Of a stretch of DNA of 64,000 nucleotides, positions 34,283 to 43,323 are shown piece by piece. A program made the position numbers and the translations under genes. The first letter of the stretch is position 1, and every line of letters starts with the position of its first letter. The notes below the pieces were generated by a model. It was not told the DNA's origin and made no database searches. It was given only the letters and a program-made list of their open reading frames with translations. The stretch comes from Thioalkalivibrio paradoxus (GTDB lineage: Bacteria; Pseudomonadota; Gammaproteobacteria; Ectothiorhodospirales; Ectothiorhodospiraceae), in NCBI GenBank assembly GCA_011390565.1, contig JAABSC010000002.1, forward strand, positions 248,001 to 312,000, read 5' to 3'.

Positions 34283-35332
34283 TCAGGTCGCGTCCTGCCG
34301 CTGATTGCTCATCAGGTACTGCTCACCGAGCTTGATCAGTGCGGCGGCAACAGCGATGCCGAGTACCAGGATCAGTGCTTCGGGGATGTTCGGCTGGTAG
34401 GACTGCACCGCTCCGTACCAGTGAGCGGTCTGTCCAAGCGAGACGAGCTGCCCCGTGATGATGAAGCTGTACTGCACCCACAGCACGCCCAGAATGCCAA
34501 CCAGGGCCAGGACTCTCGGCGCGAATTGCAGAAGGAGCAGAGCGAGTACGAAAGGTACCAGCATCCACACACTGGCCCAGCCCAGCATGCCGACGACGCT
34601 GCTGTGGGCCTCGTACACAACGCGGATCAGCACCAGCGCCGCGAACATGAGTGCCGTCTGCCGGAAGACCCGTCCCGCGGTCTCCGTGAGTGCGCTCTGT
34701 GGCCGCAGCAGCACGATCGCGGCCGCTCCGCTGACCAGCGCGGAGACGAGGGTCACGACCGACAGGAAGGCCCCGTGATAGTCGGGACGTCCGATGACCG
34801 TGCCGAACACCGCGCCGATGGTGATCGCAGCGGCACCCGCGACGATCAACGTGCCCCAGGCCAGTGGCAGGTCGAAGACTCCGTGGCGGCCCCTGAGGTC
34901 CATGATCAGCTTCACGATCAGCAGCACCAGTTCGATGGAGTACAGCGTGCCCATCCACCAGATCGGTGAACTGGGGTTGGGCGACAGCAGGATCCAGACC
35001 ATGTTGAGCAGCGAGCCGAGTTCCGTGGCCAAAGCCGTAAACGCGCCCAGAAGCATCCCGATGGCCATGATGAGCAGGGCCCGCGTGTGCCGTGTGATGG
35101 TCTCGTCGTGCATGATCAGACCGTAGGCCAGCACCAGCGAAACCCCGGTACTCATCAGGGCGAGGAAGATGTAGGTCACCAGCGGCAGCGTCCATACCAG
35201 CGAACTGTTGGTCGCGAACCAGTGGCCGATAAACATCTCGTGGATACCTACGGCGCCGCCCACGACGAGTCCGACGGCGATCAGTAGCCATGTGGGTGTC
35301 AGGAAGTCCTTAAGACTCACATTGGAGTTCAT
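34283..35332 (-). CDS. NrfD/PsrC-like quinone-interacting membrane subunit of the ArrA-like complex
   Basis: 349 residues with about nine or ten membrane helices, typical of the NrfD family. The motif region SPNPSSPIWWMGTLYSIEL matches PsrC/ArrC-type anchors that exchange electrons with menaquinol or ubiquinol. It starts three bases after the Fe-S subunit's stop and ends the three-gene molybdoenzyme operon. As ArrC-like it would link the periplasmic enzyme to the quinone pool. Confidence 0.88.
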   Translation of the reverse strand: MNSNVSLKDFLTPTWLLIAVGLVVGGAVGIHEMFIGHWFATNSSLVWTLPLVTYIFLALMSTGVSLVLAYGLIMHDETITRHTRALLIMAIGMLLGAFTALATELGSLLNMVWILLSPNPSSPIWWMGTLYSIELVLLIVKLIMDLRGRHGVFDLPLAWGTLIVAGAAAITIGAVFGTVIGRPDYHGAFLSVVTLVSALVSGAAAIVLLRPQSALTETAGRVFRQTALMFAALVLIRVVYEAHSSVVGMLGWASVWMLVPFVLALLLLQFAPRVLALVGILGVLWVQYSFIITGQLVSLGQTAHWYGAVQSYQPNIPEALILVLGIAVAAALIKLGEQYLMSNQRQDAT

Positions 35333-35335
35333 GGG

Positions 35336-36076
35336 TTACGCTCCTTGATTTTCGCCGGCGGGGCGAGCGGGTTCGAAACGGCGCTGGGGTTTGTAGTCGC
35401 GGATGTAAATGACCCGCGGTCGGGTTCCCAGTTCTTCGCGCAGCCCCTTGCCACCGTGCTTGGCAATCAGCCGGCTCACTTCGCTGCTCGGATCGTCGAT
35501 GTCGCCGAACTGTCGAGCGCCCGAGGGACATGCATCGACGCATGCGGGCGCGAGTCCCTTGGCCAGTCGGTGGTCGCAGAACGTGCACTTCTCCACGGTG
35601 CCGCGGGCCCGAACGACCGGGTAGGTCGTCCCGCGTTCCGGGTTCCCGTGTGGTGAGCCTTCACCGCCGGATTCCTCGACCATCTCCCTGGGCGAGAAGC
35701 ACCCCTCTGCCAGACGGTTATTCTCTGTCCAGCTCTGATGCGGGCGCTCCCAGTTGAAACTGATCACGCCGTACGGGCAGTTGACGATGCAGGCCTTGCA
35801 GCCGATGCACTTCTTCGGGTCGTGCAGGGTCAGCCCCGTGCTCGCGTCCTTGTACATGGCCTGCGTTGGGCAACCGGCGACGCAGGGTGCGTTTTCGCAG
35901 TGGTTGCACATGGTTGAGATGTACTCGTAGCGGACGGCCGGGAACTTCCCGCTGGTGCGCGTGATCTTGTCGCACCAGTTGAAGCCGACCGGCGTGTTGT
36001 TTTCGATCTTGCACGCGATGGTGCAAGCGGCGCAGCCGACGCACAGCTGCTGGTCAATCACCATTCCATAACCCAT
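35336..36076 (-). CDS. 4Fe-4S ferredoxin subunit of the ArrA-like complex
   Basis: 246 residues from the ATG at 36076, behind CAGGAG. It carries four cysteine clusters, sixteen cysteines, for four [4Fe-4S] centres: CVGCAACTIAC, CNHCENAPCVAGCP, CIGCKACIVNCP and CTFCDHRLAKGLAPACVDACP. This is the DmsB/PsrB/ArrB electron-transfer subunit. It has no signal peptide, so it is probably exported together with the Tat-dependent catalytic subunit. It starts 26 bases after the catalytic gene and is followed by the membrane anchor. Confidence 0.93.
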   Translation of the reverse strand: MGYGMVIDQQLCVGCAACTIACKIENNTPVGFNWCDKITRTSGKFPAVRYEYISTMCNHCENAPCVAGCPTQAMYKDASTGLTLHDPKKCIGCKACIVNCPYGVISFNWERPHQSWTENNRLAEGCFSPREMVEESGGEGSPHGNPERGTTYPVVRARGTVEKCTFCDHRLAKGLAPACVDACPSGARQFGDIDDPSSEVSRLIAKHGGKGLREELGTRPRVIYIRDYKPQRRFEPARPAGENQGA

Positions 36077-36102
36077 GACGAATCTCCTGGCAGTTGTCGG
36101 CT

Positions 36103-38757
36103 TCAAACCTTCTCGATGCGGACGCCGTTCTGGCCGGCAAACACCGTCGAACCCGAGAGTCGATCGAAATCGAGCGGAATCAGTTCGTTGTTGTTGCCGC
36201 CAATGGCGGTCTTGCCGAACTCTACGGACGTATGCCGACCGTAGGCCCAGTGGCCCATCCCGAAGGACTTCACCACGCACCCGGGCCGCACGCCTTCCCA
36301 GACACTCGCCTTGCAGGTGATCGAGCCGGCCGGCGAGACGAGACGGATGTCGTCGCCGGTCTTGAGGCCGAGGCGTTCCGCATCCACCGGGTTGATCTTG
36401 GCGGCATCCTCGAACTTGAGATCGCCGGGCTCGACGTCGCGCTCGCCGGCATACCAGTAGTGGTTGCACCCGCGGCCCTCGCGGTTGAGCTTGTGCTTGG
36501 CGTCGATGAACAGCATCGGGTACTCCGACTCGCTGCCCTTGCGGACCGGGTTTTCGTAGTGCGGAATGAAGGCCAGTTCTCCGCGCGCCTCGTAGTTGCA
36601 GACTTCCAGTACACGGTCAATGCTGACGTCGTGCTTTTCGGCATGCTTGCCCAACGCTTCCTTCAGGCCTTCACTGTAGAACTCGAAGTTCCCGGTCTTG
36701 GTGCCGAAATTGCCCCAGCGTGATCGGAACGGATAGCGATCGCTGGTCCACATGCCGACCTTGCGGAACTCGTCCCAACTGCCGACCTTGCTGCCGCCGA
36801 CCGTCGACTCCGGATCCCAGAATGGCCTGGTCATGATTTTGGCCATGTACAGACCGAGTTCATCACCGTTGGTCGGCTGAACACCCGTTTCCGGATCCTT
36901 GAACTCGTTTCTCAGGTATTCCAGGGGTGCACTGAACCCCTTGCGGTCAAGGGCCTCAGCGAGCAGCCAGGGAATTTCCGACTCGTCCTGCCTGATATCG
37001 CCGACCTTGACCATTGGCTGCTGGATGCCGACGACGCCGTAGCCGTTGCCGGAGTTCGCGACCACGTTCCAGCGCTCGAACATGCTGTGTGCTGAGGGCA
37101 GGACGATATCGGCCAGCATCGTTGTTTCGGCCAGGTTCAGGGTCGAGATGACCATGAACGGCACCTTGGCAAACGCTTCCTCGAACTGTTTGGCCCCGGT
37201 GTTGGAGTAGGCAAAGTTGTTCCAGCTGGCGTAAATGACTTCGATCGGATACGGATCTTCCTCAAGGATGGATTCCGCGATCTGGCCCGTGACTACACCA
37301 CCACCGGACTTGCCTTCCTTGAGCGCGGGGTGTTCCAGCCGCCCGCGCCGGTCGATCTTCTCCATCTTGCTGTGGGTTTTGGCCAACTCGTCCATGTAGT
37401 CGCTGCTTTTGGCCAGCTTGCCGACGGGACGAGAGGAAAAGCGCATGCTTCCGCCCTCGTTGTCGGCCGCGCCGAGCAGACCGACCAGCGCATGGCCGCA
37501 CATCGAGGCATAGGACCCACGCGGGGTCATGTGCATGCCGCGCGACATCCAGACCCCGACTCGCGGGGCGGCCGCGCCGAGGTCGCGGGCGACGCGGACG
37601 ATCTGATCGACCGGCAGGTCAGTGATCTCGGCCGCCCACTCGGGGGTACGGTCCTTGAGTTCAAGGTTCCACCATTGCACGAGCCCATGGGTATAGAGCT
37701 CGTTGAAGGTGGCCACGGCGGTCGGCGCCGACGCTTCGGTTTCTGCCGTCAAATCCTCAGCCGATTCTCCATCACTGGCCGCATTCGCCGTGCCGTCCGC
37801 CATGGTTTCCATTTCCACCGTCTGGCCCGAGACGAAGCGGTTCTGTCCGTCGAAGAAGTCGCCGACGAACGGCTTGTACCAGAGGCCCTCGGTCAGAATG
37901 ACATGCGCCAGCGCGAGCGCCAGGGCAGAGTCCGTTCCAGGCTTGAGCGGCAGCCACTCGTCGGCCTTCTGCGCACTCGAGGAGAAGCGGGGATCGGCCA
38001 CTGCCACCTTGGCCTGATCGAGCATGTTGCCCCACTCGCGCGCGGCGAAGGAGACCTGCCGGTTGGCCGCGATCGGGTCGGTGCCGAACGTCAGCTGATA
38101 GCGGCTCGCCTTGATGTCGTACTGGCGGTAGCCCCAGAAGCCTTCCATGTAGTACGGGCCGAACTTGTCGGCTTCGGCGCAGATCGCCGAATGCGAAATG
38201 TTGTTGGGCGAGCCGATGATTTTCGTGATCTCCGAGAGCATTACGCCGTTGAAACCGCCGTAGCGCCCGCGCGTGGTCATGTAGCGTTCCGGTACCCCGC
38301 GCTCACGCAGATCGAGGAGCTTCTCGGCGAAGGTGTCCATCGCCTCTTCCCAGGTGATGCGTACGAAGCCAGGATCCTCGCCGCGGCCTTTCTTCGGATT
38401 GGTTCGCTTCATCGGATAACGAACGCGATCGGGGTCGTACAGCTCGGTCAGCGCCATGCTCTGACGCACGCAGCCGGACTTGCCGGTGATCTTGGAGTGC
38501 TGGTTGCCGCGTACGTGGAAGACGCGACCGTCCTGCACGTAGGCTTCCTTCATGCACCACGTGGTGCACCCCTGGCAGACCGTCGGAACCCACTCGCCTG
38601 AACCCGGGATCGGGATCGGTTCCGCGGCGTGTGCGAGGCCGGCTCGTACAAGGCCCTGGGTGATCGGGTTGAGCTGGAAGGCGGTCAGTACCCCGAGTGT
38701 GCCGCTCCCGGCCAGGAAGGCCCTGCGGCTGACTTTGGTGTCAAATAGCGATGGCAT
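36103..38757 (-). CDS. arrA: ArrA/ArxA-type molybdopterin catalytic subunit (putative respiratory arsenate reductase)
   Basis: 884 residues from the ATG at 38757, chosen because GAGGA lies eight bases upstream; an ATG at 38796 is the alternative. Tat signal SRRAFLAG. The [4Fe-4S] motif is C-x2-C-x3-C-x27-C (C61, C64, C68, C96). The Mo ligand is cysteine 193 in NNISHSAICAEADKFGPYY. The arsenate-pocket residues I recall for ArrA (Arg of RGRY at 163-166, H189, S190, K198, Y210) are all present. ArxA is recalled as having GRGWG instead of RGRY, so the motif favours a reductase. The C-terminus (VRPGCVVKSFGMGHWAYGRH) is also ArrA-like. An acidic Ala-rich insert occurs near residues 325-360. No TorD-type chaperone gene is in the window. 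Confidence 0.75.
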   Translation of the reverse strand: MPSLFDTKVSRRAFLAGSGTLGVLTAFQLNPITQGLVRAGLAHAAEPIPIPGSGEWVPTVCQGCTTWCMKEAYVQDGRVFHVRGNQHSKITGKSGCVRQSMALTELYDPDRVRYPMKRTNPKKGRGEDPGFVRITWEEAMDTFAEKLLDLRERGVPERYMTTRGRYGGFNGVMLSEITKIIGSPNNISHSAICAEADKFGPYYMEGFWGYRQYDIKASRYQLTFGTDPIAANRQVSFAAREWGNMLDQAKVAVADPRFSSSAQKADEWLPLKPGTDSALALALAHVILTEGLWYKPFVGDFFDGQNRFVSGQTVEMETMADGTANAASDGESAEDLTAETEASAPTAVATFNELYTHGLVQWWNLELKDRTPEWAAEITDLPVDQIVRVARDLGAAAPRVGVWMSRGMHMTPRGSYASMCGHALVGLLGAADNEGGSMRFSSRPVGKLAKSSDYMDELAKTHSKMEKIDRRGRLEHPALKEGKSGGGVVTGQIAESILEEDPYPIEVIYASWNNFAYSNTGAKQFEEAFAKVPFMVISTLNLAETTMLADIVLPSAHSMFERWNVVANSGNGYGVVGIQQPMVKVGDIRQDESEIPWLLAEALDRKGFSAPLEYLRNEFKDPETGVQPTNGDELGLYMAKIMTRPFWDPESTVGGSKVGSWDEFRKVGMWTSDRYPFRSRWGNFGTKTGNFEFYSEGLKEALGKHAEKHDVSIDRVLEVCNYEARGELAFIPHYENPVRKGSESEYPMLFIDAKHKLNREGRGCNHYWYAGERDVEPGDLKFEDAAKINPVDAERLGLKTGDDIRLVSPAGSITCKASVWEGVRPGCVVKSFGMGHWAYGRHTSVEFGKTAIGGNNNELIPLDFDRLSGSTVFAGQNGVRIEKV

Positions 38758-39098
38758 GCGCTGGGTCCTCGCTTCTGCGTCGATGGTGCCCGTCATTGCG
38801 CTCTTGGTGTTGCTTGATAATTGTGACTTATGTCAAGGAATCCAGGGTCTATAAGAAAATGCGTTCATAAATTTGATATGGATCAATAAAAATCACCATA
38901 GGAATCAAATATTAGAAAATTATGGTCGTCTAAGGCGCCTCAAGATTCGAAAATTTAGCCTGTTGTCTATACGGGCATATCGAATTTGTTTATGACAGGA
39001 TCGGGGGGCGAGATCCTGCGCTTCTCAGACGAAAGGCCCGTTCGGCTCATCCGGGTCGGTGCGCTGAGTCTTGCCGTCGGGAATCCGCGGCGACGCGT
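38758..39098. other. AT-rich 341-bp promoter region of the ArrA-like operon
   Basis: About 38815-38995 is far richer in A and T than anything around it, which fits a strong regulated promoter or acquired DNA. It holds the FNR-type box at 38873. Reading toward the operon, a TATAGA element lies about 20 bases beyond that box. No small gene is evident. The left part includes the upstream ATG at 38796. Confidence 0.7.
38873..38886 (-). promoter_or_regulatory. FNR/ANR-type binding site
   Basis: TTGAT-ATGG-ATCAA is an exact match to the FNR consensus TTGAT-N4-ATCAA. It lies 116 bases upstream of the chosen catalytic-subunit start, and about 20 bases ahead of a TATAGA -10-like element on the minus strand. 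That is near the spacing of FNR-activated promoters with the site around -41. Oxygen-limited activation of the ArrA-like operon is inferred. Confidence 0.75.
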
Positions 39099-39911
39099 TC
39101 AGGACTGGCGTCGACGGCCTTGCCGGTGCAGCAGCCATCCGGCGACGACGACACCCGTGCTGACGACCACCACGATGATGGTGGCCAGCGCGTTGACCTG
39201 TGGGCTCACGCCCATGCGAACGCTGGAGTAGATGACCATCGGCAACGTGGTGGCACCGGGTCCCGAGACGAAACTCGCAATGACCAGGTCGTCCATCGAG
39301 AGCGTGAAGCCGAGCAGCCATCCTGCAATCAGCGCCGGCGAGATGATCGGCAGGATGATCACCAGGAAGACTTTCCAGGGGCGCGCGCCAAGATCCATGG
39401 CGGCCTCCTCGAGGCTACCGTCGAGCTGCGACAGCCGGGACTGAACCACCACCGCCACGAACGCCGTGGTGAAGGTGATGTGCGCGATGGTGATGGTCGT
39501 CATCCCGCGCCCGGCGGGCCACCCCACCATTTGTTCCAGAGTCACGAACATCAGCAGGGCCGAGAGCCCGAGGATGACCTCGGGCATGACCAGCGGGGCC
39601 GCGACCATCCCGGCGAAGAGCATGCGCGTCCGGAAGCGCGCGAAGCGCACCAGCGTGAGGGCGGCGAGTGTCCCCAGCACCGTGGCGAACGTTGCGTTCA
39701 TGGCCGCGATGCGCACGGAAAGCCAGAGCGCCGCGAGGATCTGTTCGTTGCGCAGAAGCTCGCCGTACCAGCGGGTGGAAAAGCCGCCCCAGACCGTGAC
39801 CAGGCGCGAATCGTTGAAGGAGTAGACGATCAGCGTAACGATGGGCAGGTAGAGGAACGCGTAGCCGAATGCGAGCGCGGTGAACAGCCAGAACGGTCGG
39901 CGGCCGGTCAT
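39099..39911 (-). CDS. potC: Polyamine-type ABC transporter permease PotC
   Basis: 270 residues with six membrane helices and the EAA loop EEAAMDLGARPWKVFLVIILPIISP, which contacts the ATPase. It is the second permease of a spermidine/putrescine-type importer. The start overlaps potB by 4 bases (ATGA). It is the last gene of potDABC; no clear terminator follows before the AT-rich region. Confidence 0.92.
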   Translation of the reverse strand: MTGRRPFWLFTALAFGYAFLYLPIVTLIVYSFNDSRLVTVWGGFSTRWYGELLRNEQILAALWLSVRIAAMNATFATVLGTLAALTLVRFARFRTRMLFAGMVAAPLVMPEVILGLSALLMFVTLEQMVGWPAGRGMTTITIAHITFTTAFVAVVVQSRLSQLDGSLEEAAMDLGARPWKVFLVIILPIISPALIAGWLLGFTLSMDDLVIASFVSGPGATTLPMVIYSSVRMGVSPQVNALATIIVVVVSTGVVVAGWLLHRQGRRRQS

Positions 39912-40882
39912 CGCGTGGGGTCCGTGGTCTCACGTTCCTCGACCCGCTGGAACAGCAGTAGCGGCACCAGAATGACCAGCAGCATCGCGATTGCCACGGC
40001 GGAGGCCACCGGCCAGTCGCGATTGGAGAAGAACTCGGTCCAGAGCACCTTGCCGATCATCAATGAATCCGGTCCACCCAGCAGGTCGGGGATCACGAAC
40101 TCGCCCACGGCCGGGATGAACACCAGCAGGGAACCGGCGATGACGCCGGGCAGCGACAGGGGCAGGGTGACCGTCAGGAAGGACTTCCACGGCGGCGAGC
40201 CCAGATCGGCGGCAGCTTCCAGCAGGGTCAGGTCCATGCGCACCAGTGTGGCGTACAGCGGCAGGATCATGAACGGCAGGTAGGAATAGACGATGCCGAG
40301 ATACACGGCAAAATTGGAGTGCAGCAGGACCAGCGGCTGGTCGATCAGGCCCAGGGACAGCAGCAGGTGGTTGATCAGCCCGTTGCCCTGCAGCAGGCCG
40401 ATCCAGGCGTAGACGCGAATCAGGAAGCTGGTCCAGAAAGGCAGGATCACCAGCATCAGCAGTACGATGCGCCAGCCGGAGGGTGCACGTGCAATGGCAT
40501 AGGCCATCGGGTAGCCGATCAGCAGGCACAGCACTGTCGAGACCGCGGCGATTTTGAGTGAATTCAGGTACGCGGCCATGTAGAGCGGGTCCTGCCAGAG
40601 AAAGGCATAGTTCCCGAGGTGCAGGCTCAGCGAGAGCGTGCGTTGTTCCACCCATTGCAGCATCGGTGTGTACGGCGGGCTGGCCAGAGCCATCTCGGAA
40701 AAGCTGATCTTCAGCACGATCAGGATCGGCAACAGCAGGAAGAGCAGCAGCCAGGCATAGGGCAAGGCGATGACCAGCGTGCGTCCGAGTCGCCCCTGCG
40801 CGAGGCTTTTTACCCCGTGATCGATCCGGCGTCGGAGGCTGGCCCGTCCGGAGGTCAGAACCGGCTCGCGTGCGGCGGTCAT
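39908..40882 (-). CDS. potB: Polyamine-type ABC transporter permease PotB
   Basis: 324 residues with six helices plus an N-terminal extension of about 35 residues. The EAA loop is LEAAADLGSPPWKSFLTVTLPLSLPG. It overlaps potA and potC by 4 bases at each end, so the genes are translationally coupled. It forms the transmembrane path with PotC. Confidence 0.92.
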   Translation of the reverse strand: MTAAREPVLTSGRASLRRRIDHGVKSLAQGRLGRTLVIALPYAWLLLFLLLPILIVLKISFSEMALASPPYTPMLQWVEQRTLSLSLHLGNYAFLWQDPLYMAAYLNSLKIAAVSTVLCLLIGYPMAYAIARAPSGWRIVLLMLVILPFWTSFLIRVYAWIGLLQGNGLINHLLLSLGLIDQPLVLLHSNFAVYLGIVYSYLPFMILPLYATLVRMDLTLLEAAADLGSPPWKSFLTVTLPLSLPGVIAGSLLVFIPAVGEFVIPDLLGGPDSLMIGKVLWTEFFSNRDWPVASAVAIAMLLVILVPLLLFQRVEERETTDPTR

Positions 40883-42024
40883 GCCGGGAGTACCACCCCG
40901 GCGTCCGCATCCCAGCCCAGGCAGACGACGTCGTCCCAGGTCAGGGGGCCCGAGGTTCGCCGGCCACGGTTGGTGACCTGCACCTGCACGGTCAGCCCCC
41001 CCTCGGTCCCCACGTGGTAGATCGACACATCGCCCAGGTAGCCGATCTCACGCACGGTTCCGCGGATCCAGTTGACGTCCTCCGGCGGGGGCTCGTCGAG
41101 CAGGCGGATCTTTTCCGGGCGCAGGGCCACCGTCACCGGGGTTCCGATCGCGAGCGGCTGGGGGTGGTGCATCACGATGTCGCTGGGTGCGCCTTCGCTC
41201 TGGATGGTGACCCGGTCGCCGTCGGCGCTCGCGACCCGCCCATCGAACAGATTGGCCGCGCCGATGAATTCGGCGACGAAGCGGTTTGCGGGGTATTCGT
41301 AGACCTCGGATGGCGTGCCGACCTGCAGGATGCGTCCGGCGTCCATCACGGCGAGGCGCGTGGACATGGTCATCGCTTCTTCCTGGTCGTGGGTCACCAT
41401 GATGAAGGTCGTACCGACCCGTTCCTGGATGTTCACCAGTTCGAACTGGGTGCTTTCCCTCAGTTTTCGATCCAGGGCCCCGAGGGGCTCGTCGAGCAGC
41501 AGGAGCTTGGGCTGTTTGGCGAGCGAGCGTGCCAGCGCCACGCGCTGGCGCTGGCCGCCGGAGAGCTGATCCGGCTTGCGGCGGGCGAATCCGGTCATGC
41601 GCACGAGTTCGAGCATTTCCCCGACCCGTGTTCGGATCTCCTGGCGCGACAGCTTTTCCTGGCGCAGCCCGAACGCCACGTTCTGTTCGACCGTCATGTG
41701 CGGGAACAGCGCGTAGGACTGGAACATCATGTTCACCGGCCGTTCGAAGGGCGGCAGGTCCGTGATGTCCTCGTCCTCGATCAGGATATGGCCCTGGGTG
41801 CAGCGTTCGAGGCCCGCGAGCATGCGCAGCAGGGTGCTCTTGCCACAGCCGGAGGCGCCCAGCAGCGAGAAGAATTCGCCGCGGAAGATCTTCAGCGACA
41901 CGTCATCGACGGCATAGGTCGCGCCGTCGAACACCTTGGTGACGCCCCGAATCTCCAGAAAGGGCCGGGCGTCCGGATCTTGCCAGGATTCCAGGCTTGC
42001 GGGATCACGCCGAGGTTGGGGCAT
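40879..42024 (-). CDS. potA: Polyamine-type ABC transporter ATP-binding protein PotA
   Basis: 381 residues. ATPase motifs in order are Walker A GASGCGKST, Q-loop MMFQSYALF, signature LSGGQRQRVALARS, Walker B LLLLDEPLGALD and VTHDQEEAM. The C-terminal TOBE domain (about 290-370) is the regulatory domain of PotA/PotG. It energises uptake through PotB/PotC. Confidence 0.95.
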   Translation of the reverse strand: MPQPRRDPASLESWQDPDARPFLEIRGVTKVFDGATYAVDDVSLKIFRGEFFSLLGASGCGKSTLLRMLAGLERCTQGHILIEDEDITDLPPFERPVNMMFQSYALFPHMTVEQNVAFGLRQEKLSRQEIRTRVGEMLELVRMTGFARRKPDQLSGGQRQRVALARSLAKQPKLLLLDEPLGALDRKLRESTQFELVNIQERVGTTFIMVTHDQEEAMTMSTRLAVMDAGRILQVGTPSEVYEYPANRFVAEFIGAANLFDGRVASADGDRVTIQSEGAPSDIVMHHPQPLAIGTPVTVALRPEKIRLLDEPPPEDVNWIRGTVREIGYLGDVSIYHVGTEGGLTVQVQVTNRGRRTSGPLTWDDVVCLGWDADAGVVLPA

Positions 42025-42132
42025 GCGCTGGACTCAGGTGCAGGGAAAGGGCCGTTGGCGGCAACGCACGCTGCGGAAGCCCGCGTGGCTCAGCGGCACG
42101 GGGCCGCCGCCGCGAGGGCGTCGCGTCGGGTC

Positions 42133-43233
42133 TCAGCGTCCCGTCTTGATCTGGGTCCAGGCGCGTACGCGCGCGCGCTGCACGTCGTCGGGGAGCGGAT
42201 CGAGCGTGACCAGGCGTTCCCGAAGATCGTCGGTCGGATAGACGCCGGGATCATTGCGGATCTCCGCGTCGACGAACTCCGTGGCGGCCCGGTTCGCGTT
42301 CGCATACGCGACTTCATCGGTGATCTCGGCGATGTTCTCCGGAACCATCAGGAAATCGATGAACGCGTGCGCCTGCTCGGGATTCGGCGCGTCGGCCGGA
42401 ACCGCCATCAGGTCCACCCAGAGTACCGCGCCCTCCTGCGGGATTGCGTAGGCGACTTCGACGCCGCGCCCGGCCTCTTCGGCACGATCCCGCGCCTGGA
42501 GCACGTCACCGGAATACCCGTGCGCCACGCAGATGTCGCCGTTGGCCAGATCGTTGATGTACTTGGACGCATGAAAATAACGGATGAAGGGCCGAACGCT
42601 CATGAACAGGTCGGTCGCCGCCTGGATGGCGTCCGGGTCGGTCGTGTTCGGGTCGAGCCCGAGATAGAGGAGCGCTGCCGCGAGGGCCTCACCTTCGTCA
42701 TCCAGGACCGCGATGCCGCAGCCGGAAAGGGACTCGGCGGTTTCCGGGTCGAACAGCAGCGACCAGCTGTCGAGTTCGGCTTCTTCGCCCAGGATCGCGG
42801 TAACGGCTTCGACGTTGTAGCCGATCCCCGTGGTGCCCCACATGTAGGGGACCGTGTGCCGGTTGCCGGGATCGACCGACTGCAGTTTCTGCATCAGGAT
42901 CGGATCGAGATTGCGGTGGCTCGGAAGTTGGGCGAGATCCAGGGGCAGGTAGAGTCCTGCCTCGATATGCCGTTCCGCGAAGGGGTGGGCCGTCGGGAAG
43001 ATCACGTCGTACCCGCTGCGGCCCGCCAGAAGCTTGGCCTCGAGGATTTCGTTGGCATCGTAGACGTCATACACGACCTTGATGCCGGTCTGCTCCTCGA
43101 AGCGCTCGATTACTGCATCGGAAATGTAATCCGACCAGTTGTAGACATGCACCACCGGTTGTTCCGCAGGCGAGCAGGCCGCCAGCGCAAGCAGGGCGGT
43201 TGCGCCCAGAGTTTTCCGGATGTCTATCATCAT
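42133..43233 (-). CDS. potD: Polyamine-type periplasmic substrate-binding lipoprotein PotD
   Basis: 366 residues from the ATG at 43233, behind GGGGG; an ATG at 43230 is next to it. The lipobox ALAAC places it as a lipoprotein (Cys at about 20). The family opening VHVYNWSDYISDAVIERFEEQTG and the polyamine-site aromatic/acidic residues of PotD/PotF are recognisable (YMWGTTGIGYN, VAHGYSGDVLQA). It would bind putrescine or spermidine. It heads the potDABC operon and is divergent from the dehydrogenase gene at 43324. Confidence 0.92.
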   Translation of the reverse strand: MMIDIRKTLGATALLALAACSPAEQPVVHVYNWSDYISDAVIERFEEQTGIKVVYDVYDANEILEAKLLAGRSGYDVIFPTAHPFAERHIEAGLYLPLDLAQLPSHRNLDPILMQKLQSVDPGNRHTVPYMWGTTGIGYNVEAVTAILGEEAELDSWSLLFDPETAESLSGCGIAVLDDEGEALAAALLYLGLDPNTTDPDAIQAATDLFMSVRPFIRYFHASKYINDLANGDICVAHGYSGDVLQARDRAEEAGRGVEVAYAIPQEGAVLWVDLMAVPADAPNPEQAHAFIDFLMVPENIAEITDEVAYANANRAATEFVDAEIRNDPGVYPTDDLRERLVTLDPLPDDVQRARVRAWTQIKTGR

Positions 43234-43323
43234 GAATGAGCCCCCGCGGGAATGTGGGTTAGCTGAAGCCCTGATGTTCGGGTGCCTCGGGGGGGCTGTC
43301 AACCATGCCAGGGAGCAAATCGA

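Noticed and set aside
40870..43239. Open frame of 789 codons on the plus strand across potA and potD
   Set aside because: It runs antisense to clear transporter genes and shows no family motif.
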